A stretch of 48,365 bases of DNA from DAITMV01 sp036834985 (GTDB lineage: Bacteria > Pseudomonadota > Gammaproteobacteria > Burkholderiales > Burkholderiaceae_B), in the NCBI GenBank assembly GCA_036834985.1, contig DAITMV010000003.1, positions 1-48,365 on the forward strand, read 5' to 3'. Below the pieces are notes generated by a model, which did not search any database, was not told the DNA's origin, and worked only from the letters and a program-made list of their open reading frames with translations. The translations under genes were made by a program, and so were the position numbers. Below, one piece after another: positions 24,429 to 33,316 of the stretch; the stretch's first letter is position 1; every line of letters begins with the position of its first letter.

Positions 24429-25118
24429 TCAAGGCGCCGGGGTTTTATTGAACCGGTAGTATTTGTTCTTGAAGTCTCGGGCCGCAATCATGAGTTTGTG
24501 AGCCAAGTCTTTTTGGTTGGCTTTCATGGCATAACCTGCGGCGTTATAACCGGACTGGCTCACAATCGTAGGGTCAGCACCGAGCTCCAACAGCGTGTTT
24601 ACCGCATTGGTTTGCCCGGATCGGGCCGCCATCATCAATGGGGTGGTCCCGTTAGGCGATTCAGCATCAATGTAGGCACTGTTATCCAAGAGCTTTTTAA
24701 TAATCTCCAGATGCCCACCTACGGCGGCATAGTGCAGCGCTGTCCAGCCTTCTTTGTTCGGTTGCGCGCCTTTGGCCAATAAGTCGGACACTACATCCAG
24801 CCGTCCTTTCATGCTGGCATGCATCAAAGGGGTGTCTCCATGTTTGTCGGCCAGTTGTACATCGATGCCAGGCGCCTGTTCCAAGGCCTTCAGGGTCTTA
24901 TTGGCAGAGGCAACAATCGCCAACGACAGCCCCGGCAGACCATCGGCGTTGACCGTATTGGGATCAAATCCTTTTTTGAGCAGTTGCATGACCTGCGCCT
25001 CATCGTCTTGCTCAATGGCCTTGAAGAAATCGTCATAAGCACCCGCATGCGCGACAGACACCCCCACAACAAAGACAAAAATAACTTTAATAAAATGCCT
25101 TAATGCTTTGTTTTTCAT
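24429..25118 (-). CDS. Exported ankyrin-repeat protein
   Basis: A 229-residue protein with a signal peptide (hydrophobic 11-23, cleavage after A-H-A) and about five ankyrin repeats from residue 30 to 210. The repeats show G-D-T-P-L-M-H-A-S, G-W-T-A-L-H-Y-A-A and G-T-T-P-L-M-M-A-A. Ankyrin repeats bind proteins; periplasmic ankyrin proteins in this gene neighbourhood are common in Burkholderiales but uncharacterised. It follows tatD by 15 bp and converges with the Aer-type gene with 11 bp between stops. Molecular partner unknown. Confidence 0.88.
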   Translation of the reverse strand: MKNKALRHFIKVIFVFVVGVSVAHAGAYDDFFKAIEQDDEAQVMQLLKKGFDPNTVNADGLPGLSLAIVASANKTLKALEQAPGIDVQLADKHGDTPLMHASMKGRLDVVSDLLAKGAQPNKEGWTALHYAAVGGHLEIIKKLLDNSAYIDAESPNGTTPLMMAARSGQTNAVNTLLELGADPTIVSQSGYNAAGYAMKANQKDLAHKLMIAARDFKNKYYRFNKTPAP

Positions 25119-25133
25119 TCAATAAATGCCTTG

Positions 25134-25901
25134 TTAAAGCGTTACTTTAAATAAAGTTTTGAAGTTCTCTGAGGTGATCCGCCCCATCTCCTCGACGGAG
25201 ATATCCCGTTGCTTGGCCAGGACAGCCGCCACGTGAGGTACGTAACTGGGATCATTGGTTTTGCCGCGGTGGGGAACCGGTGCCAGGTAGGGGGAGTCGG
25301 TCTCGATCAGCATGCGGTCGATTGGCATCTTCTGGGCGATATCACGCAAATCCTGTGCATTTTTGAAGGTTACGATCCCCGAAAACGAGATGTAAAACCC
25401 CATGTGCATGGCGGCTTGCGCCACCTCCCACGACTCCGTAAAACAATGCAGCACACCGCCAACGCGCTCGGCCCCCTCCTCTTTTAGTATGCGAATGGTG
25501 TCGGCTGACGCTTGACGGGTGTGCACAATCAAGGGCTTGCGACTGGCCACGGCCGCCCGGATATGCACCCGGAAGCGTTCACGCTGCCACTCCAGATCGC
25601 CTTGCAGGCGAAAATAATCCAGTCCGGTTTCACCAATCGCGATCACTTTGGGATGCAAGGCCTGTTCAACCAGGTCATCCACGGTGGGCTCTACCGTATC
25701 ATCATAATCAGGATGCGTTCCAACCGATGCGAATAAGTGAGGTTGGGAACAAGCCAGCGCCAGCACCTTGGGGAAGTCGGGCATGGTGACGGAAATGCAC
25801 AGGGCATGGGTCACCTGTGCGGACTTCATTCGGTTAAGAATATCCGGGAGGTTTTCTACCAGGCCGGGGAAATCAAGATGGCAATGTGAGTCTATAAACA
25901 C
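25134..25901 (-). CDS. tatD: TatD family metal-dependent hydrolase
   Basis: A 255-residue TIM-barrel hydrolase, full length. The metal-binding H-x-H pair appears in D-S-H-C-H-L-D at residues 4-10, followed by G-E-T-G-L-D-Y (about 92-98), H-T-R-Q, H-C-F and the C-terminal E-T-D-S-P-Y-L-A-P. TatD-type enzymes are 3'-5' exonucleases or deoxyribonucleases linked to DNA repair, but the exact paralogue (TatD or YcfH) is not resolved by sequence; its position after holB and pilZ matches the YcfH type. GTG start at 25901 abuts the pilZ stop, and no other start keeps the first metal ligands. Confidence 0.9.
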   Translation of the reverse strand: MFIDSHCHLDFPGLVENLPDILNRMKSAQVTHALCISVTMPDFPKVLALACSQPHLFASVGTHPDYDDTVEPTVDDLVEQALHPKVIAIGETGLDYFRLQGDLEWQRERFRVHIRAAVASRKPLIVHTRQASADTIRILKEEGAERVGGVLHCFTESWEVAQAAMHMGFYISFSGIVTFKNAQDLRDIAQKMPIDRMLIETDSPYLAPVPHRGKTNDPSYVPHVAAVLAKQRDISVEEMGRITSENFKTLFKVTL

Positions 25902-26294
25902 TTAGAGGGTATGGGTCTTTTTCATTGAAGACTGAATGTTATCAATGATTTGTTCAATTGCCACTTTTACTGTTGCACCTTCATGATCCTGCGGGAACTG
26001 AATGCCAATACCTTGAGGGCGGCCGTGCTGCACATTGGCGGGGGTCATCCAGACCACCTGCCCGGTCAGTGGAAATTTTTGCTTGTCATCCATCAGCGTC
26101 AGAAGTACGAATACTGACTCACCCAGCTCATAGGTTTTGGTGGTGGGAATAAACAACCCACCCCCCCGGATAAATGGCATATACGCCGCGGCAAGGGTGG
26201 TTCTGTCCTTGAATGATAGCGACAACATCCATGGCCGCGCCTGGTCATCCCCAGCCTGAACCTCTGCGCCCTGTGTCATTGGTGTCTCTGACAT
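25902..26294 (-). CDS. pilZ: PilZ domain protein, type IV pilus type
   Basis: A 130-residue single PilZ domain protein. It lies directly after holB, as in Pseudomonas aeruginosa, where pilZ is required for type IV pilus assembly. The core has G-G-L-F-I-P-T, a typical PilZ strand pair, and G-x-G-I-Q-F near the end. The R-x-x-x-R motif that binds cyclic di-GMP is missing, as in the original PilZ, so this protein probably acts by protein contacts (PilB, FimX-type partners) instead. ATG at 26294 was preferred over TTG at 26315; the ribosome site is weak in both cases. The stop abuts the tatD GTG. Confidence 0.85.
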   Translation of the reverse strand: MSETPMTQGAEVQAGDDQARPWMLSLSFKDRTTLAAAYMPFIRGGGLFIPTTKTYELGESVFVLLTLMDDKQKFPLTGQVVWMTPANVQHGRPQGIGIQFPQDHEGATVKVAIEQIIDNIQSSMKKTHTL

Positions 26295-26336
26295 GGTGTC
26301 ATGTACCTTTTTCAAAAAAGACGTCGCAACACGCCA

Positions 26337-27389
26337 TTAGAGGCCCAAGGCCATGTGCTGCCACTTGTTGAGCAGTGACTCTATCACCAGTTTTGCATTT
26401 AACGGGTGTTCTGCCGACCGTTGTACCCCAAGCAGGTAAGGTTGCATGCTGACCAATTCTTCCAGCGGCCGCTTCTGCGCCCATCCCAACTGGGGTTGTA
26501 ACCAATCAAAATGGGAGGGTGGATGCTGTTGTGACAGGCATGTCAGATCAAACAACAGGCGCTGTGCTAGCTCGGCCAGCACAGAAATCCCCAAACTCTC
26601 GTAGTGGGCGGCACTTTTAAATACATCCAGCGATTTGGGCTGGGAGAGCAACTTGAGCCAATCCCGCCGTAATTGGGCATCGGGCCCGGCACTGAGCTGC
26701 TGTGCAAGTACGGGAGCCCCCCCTGCAATACTTAACATGATGCGCGCGGCCTCAGGATCCAGACCCGCCGCCTTCTCGAGCCATGCGCAAGCAACCTGGC
26801 GGTCAGCAGGCTCAACGGGCAGGAGCCTGCAACGAGAACGGATGGTTGGCAACACATGTGTCAGCGAACGCCCCACCAAAACAAAGCGCAGGCCCGCCGG
26901 TGGCTCCTCGAGGGTTTTGAGCAAAGCATTGGCGGCGTTGGTATTCAGGCTTTGCGCAGGCCATATCAGGATGACACGGGCTTGCCCACGGTGGCTGGCC
27001 GTGTAGGCGAAATCGCTCAGCTGGCGAATGTCCTCAATACGGATTTCTTTGCTGGGGTTTTTGCCGGTCGGCTCATCGCCTTCTGCACCACGGTCAATGG
27101 TTGAGACCTCGTTGTACATTGACTCGGGCACAATAATGCGTAAATCCGGGTGTTGTCCAGCGGACAGCAATTGACACCCCGCGCATACGCCACAGGCCAG
27201 CCGTTGACGGGGCCTGGCCTCGCATAAAAGCCATTGAGCGTACGTCAACGCCAATTGCCGTTTACCGTGCCCTGACGGGCCATACAGATAAACCGCCGAG
27301 GTCCCCATCTCAGGTAACTGTTGAAGGGTCGTTAACATCGGCTCGTGCCATGGCAAGAGGGTATGGCTGACGGGTGACTCGTTACTCAT
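26337..27389 (-). CDS. holB: DNA polymerase III delta' subunit
   Basis: A 350-residue clamp-loader subunit. It has an AAA-type fold with a recognisable P-loop G-P-S-G-H-G-K-R at 37-44 and a zinc-binding set of Cys at 56, 66, 69 and 72 (C-G-V-C-A-G-C). R-I-E-D-I-R-Q-L and the S-R-C sensor motif (about residue 180) follow. It loads the beta sliding clamp with gamma/tau and delta. ATG at 27389 was chosen (the frame is open to 27419); it overlaps the end of tmk by 8 bp. The order mltG-tmk-holB-pilZ-tatD is a conserved proteobacterial arrangement. Confidence 0.92.
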   Translation of the reverse strand: MSNESPVSHTLLPWHEPMLTTLQQLPEMGTSAVYLYGPSGHGKRQLALTYAQWLLCEARPRQRLACGVCAGCQLLSAGQHPDLRIIVPESMYNEVSTIDRGAEGDEPTGKNPSKEIRIEDIRQLSDFAYTASHRGQARVILIWPAQSLNTNAANALLKTLEEPPAGLRFVLVGRSLTHVLPTIRSRCRLLPVEPADRQVACAWLEKAAGLDPEAARIMLSIAGGAPVLAQQLSAGPDAQLRRDWLKLLSQPKSLDVFKSAAHYESLGISVLAELAQRLLFDLTCLSQQHPPSHFDWLQPQLGWAQKRPLEELVSMQPYLLGVQRSAEHPLNAKLVIESLLNKWQHMALGL

Positions 27390-28014
27390 GATTACCCTGA
27401 CCGGCAGCCCGTAAGACATGTTGGTTGACCAGCGCGATCACCTCCTGGCCGATCGCCTGAACTGAACCGGACGCATCGATCACCCGGCAACGGGCAGGAT
27501 ATTCACGGGCACGCCGTAAATAACCCTGGCGCACCTTGTCGAAAAACAGCGTGGGTTGAACTTCAAATTTGTCGCTGGTGCCAGCGCGTTGCTGCATGCG
27601 CTGGGCCGCAATGTCCGGGGACAGATCAAAAATGATCGTCAGGTCCGGTTGCAAATCGCCATGTACCCATTGCTCCAGTTGCTCAAGACGAGCCCACTCA
27701 ATGCCCCTGCCCGCCCCTTGATAGGCAAACGTGGCATCGGTAAAACGATCACACACCACCACATGCCCGGCAGCCAACGCAGGTTTGATGACGGTGGCCA
27801 GATGTTCCTTGCGCGCGGCAAACATGATCAGTGCCTCGGTTTCCAGGTCCATCTCCTGGTTAAGCACAACGTGGCGCAATTGCTCGCCCAGCGGTGTACC
27901 ACCGGGCTCACGGGTGGCAACAACCTGTCGCCCACTACCCCTCAGATGGGTCAAAACGGCTTGGATATGGGTCGATTTACCCGCCCCATCGATGCCCTCA
28001 AATGTGATAAACAT
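27382..28014 (-). CDS. tmk: Thymidylate kinase
   Basis: A 210-residue enzyme that phosphorylates dTMP to dTDP with ATP, an essential step of dTTP synthesis. The P-loop F-E-G-I-D-G-A-G-K-S-T is at residues 4-14, the D-R-F-T-D-A-T-F-A-Y-Q-G nucleotide-binding segment near 92-103 and a lid region with Q-Q-R-A-G near 150. Length is normal. It starts five bases after the mltG stop and its end overlaps holB, so it is likely part of one transcript. Confidence 0.95.
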   Translation of the reverse strand: MFITFEGIDGAGKSTHIQAVLTHLRGSGRQVVATREPGGTPLGEQLRHVVLNQEMDLETEALIMFAARKEHLATVIKPALAAGHVVVCDRFTDATFAYQGAGRGIEWARLEQLEQWVHGDLQPDLTIIFDLSPDIAAQRMQQRAGTSDKFEVQPTLFFDKVRQGYLRRAREYPARCRVIDASGSVQAIGQEVIALVNQHVLRAAGQGNHE

Positions 28015-28019
28015 GGGTG

Positions 28020-29102
28020 TTATTGTCCCCGCTGAAACTTATTCACTGCGCGGTTGTGGTCATTTAAGGTGGCCGAAAACTGGCTGCTGCCGTCGCCCCG
28101 CGCTACAAAATACAAAAAGGGTGTGGCCTCCGGATGCACGGCAGCCCACAATGCGGCCTTACCAGGCATCGCAATCGGGGTCGGTGGCAAACCCGTACGT
28201 GTGTAGGTGTTGTACGGGTTGTCCGTCTGCAGATGGAATTTGCGCAAATTGCCATCGAACTGATTGCCCAGTCCGTAAATGACAGTTGGATCGGTTTGCA
28301 GCATCATGCCAATCCGCAATCGGTTGACAAACACGCTGGCCACCTTGCCACGGTCTGCGGCCCGTCCGGTTTCTTTTTCCACGATCGACGCCAATATCAG
28401 CGCTTCATACGGCGACTTGAGTGGAACCTCCGGTTGCCGCTGTTGCCAAGCCAAATCCAACTCTTTTTTCTGACGCGTGTAGGCGCGGTTCAAAATCGCG
28501 AAGTCGCTGTTGTTCTTTGAAAACAGGTACGTATCAGGGTAGAACAGACCTTCCGCGTGACTCACGCTACCGGCACCGATCCGCTGCAGTATCTCCTGCT
28601 CGGTCAATTCGCTGGAGTCGTGCCTCAAATCCGGACTGGTGGCCAGATTACGCCGAAGCTGCTCAAAGGTTGAGCCCTCTGCGATGCGAAACTCCCGGTA
28701 ACGAATATCGCCTCGTGACAGGATATCGATCAGACCCCATACCGTAACCTGCTGGGCTAATTCGTAGCTGCCAGCCTTGAGCCGGTTCGCTTTACCTCGC
28801 AAGCGGGCCAGTATGCCGAACCACTGCGGAGTCAGTTCAACCCCCTGCCGGACGACATCGCGTCCGATACCTGTCGCACTGAGGCCCTCGTTCACGATAA
28901 TTTCGTTGACACCGCTTTTGATGGTCAGGGGAGCAAAGCTCATCCAGCTCAAGGCCATCACGGCGCCCAGCACGGCAAGCAAGGTCCCTGCCCACAGGAC
29001 GGACCACACCCTCCGGCGCTTTTTCTCGGATTTTCTTTTTCTCACGTTATCGAGTGAATGGACGGTTTTTCGTCCACCCGGATTAGATTTGTTGTCAGGC
29101 AT
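28020..29102 (-). CDS. mltG: Endolytic peptidoglycan transglycosylase MltG
   Basis: A 360-residue inner-membrane enzyme that cleaves nascent glycan strands and helps end their elongation. The N-terminal basic cytoplasmic tail (about 30 residues, Lys/Arg-rich) precedes one membrane helix (about 33-53). A LysM-like part follows, then the YceG catalytic domain with A-S-I-V-E-K-E-T-G carrying the catalytic Glu and D-P-T-V-I-Y-G downstream. It is first of the minus-strand run and divergent from ygfZ across 76 bp. The start has no obvious ribosome site. Confidence 0.93.
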   Translation of the reverse strand: MPDNKSNPGGRKTVHSLDNVRKRKSEKKRRRVWSVLWAGTLLAVLGAVMALSWMSFAPLTIKSGVNEIIVNEGLSATGIGRDVVRQGVELTPQWFGILARLRGKANRLKAGSYELAQQVTVWGLIDILSRGDIRYREFRIAEGSTFEQLRRNLATSPDLRHDSSELTEQEILQRIGAGSVSHAEGLFYPDTYLFSKNNSDFAILNRAYTRQKKELDLAWQQRQPEVPLKSPYEALILASIVEKETGRAADRGKVASVFVNRLRIGMMLQTDPTVIYGLGNQFDGNLRKFHLQTDNPYNTYTRTGLPPTPIAMPGKAALWAAVHPEATPFLYFVARGDGSSQFSATLNDHNRAVNKFQRGQ

Positions 29103-29178
29103 GTCGACTTGGTCTGTGTACCGGTTCGATGATAACCTCAGAAGTCACCAGAAACACCGGCAGTCGCGGAGAATTCAT

Positions 29179-30087
29179 ATGTCACACGTCAATCAATACG
29201 AGATTTTAAGCCAATGGGGCGTTATTCGCGCGACCGGCGAAGATGCGGCCACCTTTCTGCACAGTCAGTTGACCCAGGATGTGCTGAGCCTTCAAACCAG
29301 CCAAGCTCGTCTGGCCGCCTACTGCAATGCCAAGGGACGCATGCAGGCCAGCCTGATGATCACCCGCGCAGCCGACGGTGACATCTACCTGCTGGCCCGT
29401 ACCGGGCTGGTCGCGTCCTTGGTCAAGCGCTTGTCGATGTTTGTGTTGCGCGCCAAATGCAAGCTGTCGGATGTCAGCACCTCGGTGCAAGCGATTGCCG
29501 TGCTGGGCAAACCGAACGATGCCGTTGGTGCTCAAGCCATGGTACTGGCCGACTGGCCAAGTGCCGGTTCTTCACCACGTTACTTGATGCTGGTCAATAG
29601 CGATGGGCAGTCTCACCTGGTTTCAGCGCTTCAATCCGCAGGTTTTGTCCATGCGGTTCATTCGGATCAAATGGACCTGGCCGCGGGTATTGCCCACATT
29701 GAGCCTGCCACCCATGAAGCGTTTATTCCGCAAATGATCAACTTTGATCTGGTCGGTGGTGTGAATTTTCAGAAAGGGTGCTACCCCGGCCAGGAAATCG
29801 TCGCCCGGGCCCATTACCTGGGCAAGCAAAAGCGCCGCATGCAGTTGGGCCGCGTGGACAGCCCAGACGTAAGCCCCGGGATGGACATCTATGCCAGCGA
29901 TCAAACCAATGAGCCGGCTGGCCAAATCGTCAATTGCCTGCCCAATCCACAAGGGGGATCCGACGTGTTGTTCGAAATACCCCTCGATCGCTTGGCTAAC
30001 GGAGTAAGCTTGCATACAGGGACTGTTGATGGACCCGCCATCACCTTGCAACCTCTGCCCTACGACATTCCAGTAAAAGCGGCCTGA
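29179..30087 (+). CDS. ygfZ: Folate-binding YgfZ family protein
   Basis: A 302-residue protein related to the glycine-cleavage T-protein. It helps repair or assemble iron-sulfur proteins using tetrahydrofolate. The diagnostic K-G-C-Y-P-G-Q-E motif lies near residues 199-206 with the conserved Cys. The frame is open far upstream (to 28777) but ATG at 29179, with GGAG about seven bases before it, gives the correct family N-terminus. It is divergent from mltG and is followed by a small DUF4936-like gene and an NRDE gene on the same strand. Confidence 0.93.
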   Translation: MSHVNQYEILSQWGVIRATGEDAATFLHSQLTQDVLSLQTSQARLAAYCNAKGRMQASLMITRAADGDIYLLARTGLVASLVKRLSMFVLRAKCKLSDVSTSVQAIAVLGKPNDAVGAQAMVLADWPSAGSSPRYLMLVNSDGQSHLVSALQSAGFVHAVHSDQMDLAAGIAHIEPATHEAFIPQMINFDLVGGVNFQKGCYPGQEIVARAHYLGKQKRRMQLGRVDSPDVSPGMDIYASDQTNEPAGQIVNCLPNPQGGSDVLFEIPLDRLANGVSLHTGTVDGPAITLQPLPYDIPVKAA

Positions 30088-30103
30088 TGACATTGACCAC
30101 ACC

Positions 30104-30460
30104 ATGAGCACCGATCGCAGCAAACCAGACCACACCGTCAACGGATGGATGTTTGTGTATTACAAGCAGCCCGATACCTTGAGCGAGAAGGTGCTAAAGG
30201 CTTCAGGCAGGCTGTGCCACCATGTTCGTACCCGCACCGGTGTCAACGCGCAGGTGATGCGCAGACCGGAGGAAACAGAAGGACTGGTGACATGGATGGA
30301 AATGTTTGGCCCGGTCCGCTTGGGCGAGCAGCACGCCTCCCCTGCTGGCTTTATGGATACCCTGCGGCAGGCCCGGGACAGCTTTGACAAAAGCGAAGGG
30401 GCGCTCTGGAGCAGCGTCACTTTGCATACGGAATGGTTTATCGAACCGTTAAACCATTAG
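30104..30460 (+). CDS. Small DUF4936-like protein
   Basis: A 118-residue cytoplasmic protein with no signal peptide. It looks like a single alpha/beta barrel-type domain: V-Y-Y-K, L-C-x-x-V-R-T-R-T-G, then R-R-P-E-x-x-E-x-x-V-T-W-M-E-M-F. This pattern resembles the DUF4936 family of betaproteobacteria, often located beside ygfZ. No catalytic function is established for it. It starts 16 bp after ygfZ and ends 22 bp before the NRDE gene, so the three are likely cotranscribed. Confidence 0.65.
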   Translation: MSTDRSKPDHTVNGWMFVYYKQPDTLSEKVLKASGRLCHHVRTRTGVNAQVMRRPEETEGLVTWMEMFGPVRLGEQHASPAGFMDTLRQARDSFDKSEGALWSSVTLHTEWFIEPLNH

Positions 30461-30482
30461 TCAACCCGCCCCAGAGCCCTGT

Positions 30483-31337
30483 ATGTGTTTGATTGCACTT
30501 GCCTTGAATGCCCACGCGCAGTATCCGCTGGTGCTGATCGGTAACCGGGATGAATTTCATCACCGCCCCACCCTACGCTCCCATTGGTGGGCCGAAGGCT
30601 TGTACGCGGGCAAGGACCTGCAGGCCGGAGGCACCTGGATGGGCGTGCATCCAGAGGGTCGCATCGCAGCCCTGACCAATATCCGCAACCTGAACTACCG
30701 TAAAAGTCCTGATCAGAATGCGCCCTCCCGAGGCCAACTGGTCACTGCCGCACTACAAACCGGTCAGCTACCAATCCATCCGATGGCCTATGAGGGTTTT
30801 AACCTGCTGCTGGCACAGCGCGAGCCCGCGGATCACTCACCCCGCTGGACAGTTCATTACGCCCACAATCATCGTGCCGAGTCTTCTCTGATGCCTGTTC
30901 AGAGCCATCAACCATTGGAAGCCGGCATCCATGTGGTATCCAATGGCCACTTGAATGAACCATGGCCCAAATCGAAACAATTGGGTACCGGCTTAAAAGA
31001 GCTGTTAAGCGGCCACCACGACAACCTTCTATATGACAGCGGGCTGCTTCCGGCGGCACTGGCGATGTTGTCGGATACACGTACTTATCCGGACTACGAT
31101 TTACCGGCCACCGGAGTGCCGCTGGACTGGGAACGGATGCTGTCTGCAACCAAAATTATTTCCGAGGGGTACGGCACACGATCGTCAACGGTGCTGGCGG
31201 TTGATACGAATGGGCAAGTGATGTGGACAGAAGTCCAATATGATGCGGGCGGCTCAGAAACCTCGCGGGCCTCTGAGCGCTTTATGCTGCTTATGCCTCG
31301 TAATCCATCACCACGCGGCCTTCAACCACGCTTTTGA
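30483..31337 (+). CDS. NRDE (TANGO2-like) family protein
   Basis: A 284-residue protein. Met1-Cys2 is followed by the family hallmark G-N-R-D-E-F at residues 20-25, then A-G-G-T-W-M-G and A-L-T-N-I-R. The N-terminal Cys arrangement suggests Ntn-hydrolase ancestry; the bacterial members are poorly characterised and the human relative TANGO2 has been linked to lipid or haem handling. Its 3' end overlaps the 3' end of the converging Dabb gene by 47 bp. Confidence 0.9.
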   Translation: MCLIALALNAHAQYPLVLIGNRDEFHHRPTLRSHWWAEGLYAGKDLQAGGTWMGVHPEGRIAALTNIRNLNYRKSPDQNAPSRGQLVTAALQTGQLPIHPMAYEGFNLLLAQREPADHSPRWTVHYAHNHRAESSLMPVQSHQPLEAGIHVVSNGHLNEPWPKSKQLGTGLKELLSGHHDNLLYDSGLLPAALAMLSDTRTYPDYDLPATGVPLDWERMLSATKIISEGYGTRSSTVLAVDTNGQVMWTEVQYDAGGSETSRASERFMLLMPRNPSPRGLQPRF

Positions 31338-31593
31338 TGAACTGTTTGACCACCTCATGATCGGGGTGAACCGCATAGGCATCCAAGGCTCCCTTGGACT
31401 CAAACGCTGAATACAACGCCACGTCGTGAGAGGCCTCCAGACCCGGCTGCGCCACACCCACCTCGAACGCCGTAATTCCCGGCACGACGTTGGAAATGGC
31501 CATCAGCCTATCTTTGATGCGTGCCACATTGGTTGCGCGATCAACGCCGTCTGCAGACTCTTTGACTTTCCAAAAAACAATATGCTTGATCAT
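31291..31593 (-). CDS. Dabb (stress-responsive A/B barrel) protein
   Basis: A 100-residue single-domain protein: starts M-I-K-H-I-V-F-W-K, the family signature, and contains a S-H-D-V-A-L-Y-S-x-F strand and Y-x-x-H-P-x-H near residue 75. Dabb domains form dimeric ferredoxin-like barrels, some with stress-linked expression or small-molecule enzymatic roles. It lies 14 bp downstream of the acyl-CoA ligase gene. Substrate unknown. Confidence 0.88.
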   Translation of the reverse strand: MIKHIVFWKVKESADGVDRATNVARIKDRLMAISNVVPGITAFEVGVAQPGLEASHDVALYSAFESKGALDAYAVHPDHEVVKQFIKSVVEGRVVMDYEA

Positions 31594-31607
31594 TCACAAC
31601 TCGCATT

Positions 31608-33248
31608 TCAAGTGGGTAATTTGTAATCTTTAAACTGTTCACGCAACTTCAGTTTCTGGATTTTACCGGTGGCGGTGTGCGGAATTTCATCCACAAAGAC
31701 CACATCGTCCGGTGTCCACCATTTGGCAATCTTGCCATCATAGAACTCAAGCATCTGTTCGCGGGTCAATTCGGCACCCGGCTTTTTGATGACAACCAGC
31801 AAGGGACGTTCGTCCCACTTGGGATGAAATGCTGCGATCACTGCCGCTTCGTGCACCGATGGATGAGCCATCGCCAGATTTTCCAGATCAATCGAGCTGA
31901 TCCACTCCCCACCCGACTTGATCACATCCTTGCTGCGGTCGGTGATCTGCATAAAGCCTTGTTCGTCGATCGTGGCCACGTCACCCGTTGCAAACCAGGT
32001 CAAGCCGTCTGCATCCTTGGCAAACGAACTGCTTTTCTCGGCCGCCCTGAAGTAATCGCTGACAACCCACGGACCACGGACCATCAGATCACCAAACGCT
32101 TTTCCATCCCAAGGCAACTCCTTGCCTTGATCATCGACAATTTTCATATCGATACCAAACACTGCATGGCCCTGCTTTTGCATCAGTTTGAGTTTGTCAT
32201 CCGCAGACAAGCCCAGATGCCGCGACTGCAACTTGCACAAGGTGCCCAAGGGTGACAACTCGGTCATACCCCATGCATGAATGACTTCAACGCCGTAAGA
32301 CTCCAGCTGCTTGATCATCGCCGGCGGGCAGGCAGAGCCGCCAATCACTGTCCGGGCAAATGTGCTGAATTTGAGGTTGTTTTGCGCCACGTACTGCAGC
32401 AGCCCCAGCCACACGGTTGGTACACCTGCCGAGAAAGTGACCTTCTCCTTTTCAAACAACTCATACAGGGATGCGCCGTCGAGCCCTGCCCCCGGGAAGA
32501 CCAACTTGGCTCCGACCAAGGCCCCAATAAAGGGTGTGCCCCACGCATTGACGTGGAACATGGGGACTACAGGTAAAATCACGTCGCGGCTGCTGGCACC
32601 CATGGCATCGGGCAAGGAGGCCGCATAGGTGTGCAAAATAGTGGATCGGTGGCTGTACAACGCACCTTTGGGGTTGCCTGTAGTGCCGCTGGTGTAACAC
32701 AGTGCACACGCGGTATTTTCTTCAAGCTCAGGCCAGACAAACGTGGTTGAACCGGTTGCCAGCAAATCCTCGTAATTGCGCAGGTTCGGAATGCTGCTCT
32801 GAGCGGGCATCCGATCCTTGTCACACATCAGCACCCAGGACTGAACCGTTGGGCACAGTGCCGCAATCTTTTCGATCAAAGGCAAAAAGGTGGTGTCAAA
32901 CATCACCACTTTGTCTTCAGCGTGGTTGATGATGTAGACAATCTGCTCTGGGTACAGGCGCGGATTGATGGTGTGCACAATCGACCCCATGCCACCCACC
33001 GCGTAGTAAATCTCCATATGGCGGTAGCCATTCCAGGCCAGCGTACCCACCCGGTCGCCATGAGCAAGCCCTGTTTGAGTCAGTGCATTGGCGAGCTGCT
33101 TGGCCCTCCCGCTTAGTGCTTGGTAGGTGGTGCGGTGAATGTCGCCCTCGGTCCTGCGGGACACGATTTCGATATCACCGAAATGACGCTCCGCATACGT
33201 GAGCAGGGATGAAGTGAGCAGTGGCATCTGCATCATCAGTCCTTGCAT
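31608..33248 (-). CDS. Fatty-acid/acyl-CoA ligase (AMP-binding)
   Basis: A 546-residue ANL-superfamily enzyme that activates a carboxylate with ATP and attaches it to CoA. The P-loop-like Y-T-S-G-T-T-G-N-P-K-G is near residue 185, W-G-M-T-E-L-S-P near 325, T-G-D-V-A near 425 and the C-terminal T-A-T-G-K-I-Q-K-L-K-L-R with the catalytic Lys. Overall pattern matches the group annotated as long-chain fatty acid-CoA ligases or 3-methylthiopropionyl-CoA ligases (DmdB-like); sequence alone cannot decide. The GGAGGAG ribosome site before ATG at 33248 is very strong. It is divergent from selO across 68 bp. Confidence 0.9.
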   Translation of the reverse strand: MQGLMMQMPLLTSSLLTYAERHFGDIEIVSRRTEGDIHRTTYQALSGRAKQLANALTQTGLAHGDRVGTLAWNGYRHMEIYYAVGGMGSIVHTINPRLYPEQIVYIINHAEDKVVMFDTTFLPLIEKIAALCPTVQSWVLMCDKDRMPAQSSIPNLRNYEDLLATGSTTFVWPELEENTACALCYTSGTTGNPKGALYSHRSTILHTYAASLPDAMGASSRDVILPVVPMFHVNAWGTPFIGALVGAKLVFPGAGLDGASLYELFEKEKVTFSAGVPTVWLGLLQYVAQNNLKFSTFARTVIGGSACPPAMIKQLESYGVEVIHAWGMTELSPLGTLCKLQSRHLGLSADDKLKLMQKQGHAVFGIDMKIVDDQGKELPWDGKAFGDLMVRGPWVVSDYFRAAEKSSSFAKDADGLTWFATGDVATIDEQGFMQITDRSKDVIKSGGEWISSIDLENLAMAHPSVHEAAVIAAFHPKWDERPLLVVIKKPGAELTREQMLEFYDGKIAKWWTPDDVVFVDEIPHTATGKIQKLKLREQFKDYKLPT

Positions 33249-33316
33249 AGTCTCCTCCGATATTATTGTTGAACTACAAGTACAATGGATCTTAAGCTAA
33301 AAGTGAAATATCTGCC

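Noticed and set aside
28777..29178. Upstream extension of the ygfZ frame by 134 codons
   Set aside because: It lies antisense inside mltG; the ATG at 29179 has a good ribosome site and gives the family's normal N-terminus.
29103..29178. Possible tRNA fragment because of a GGTTCGA-like string near 29122
   Set aside because: No acceptor stem, D-arm or anticodon arm can be built around it.
31677..32255. 192-codon plus-strand frame inside the acyl-CoA ligase gene
   Set aside because: Shadow of a complete, motif-rich enzyme on the other strand.
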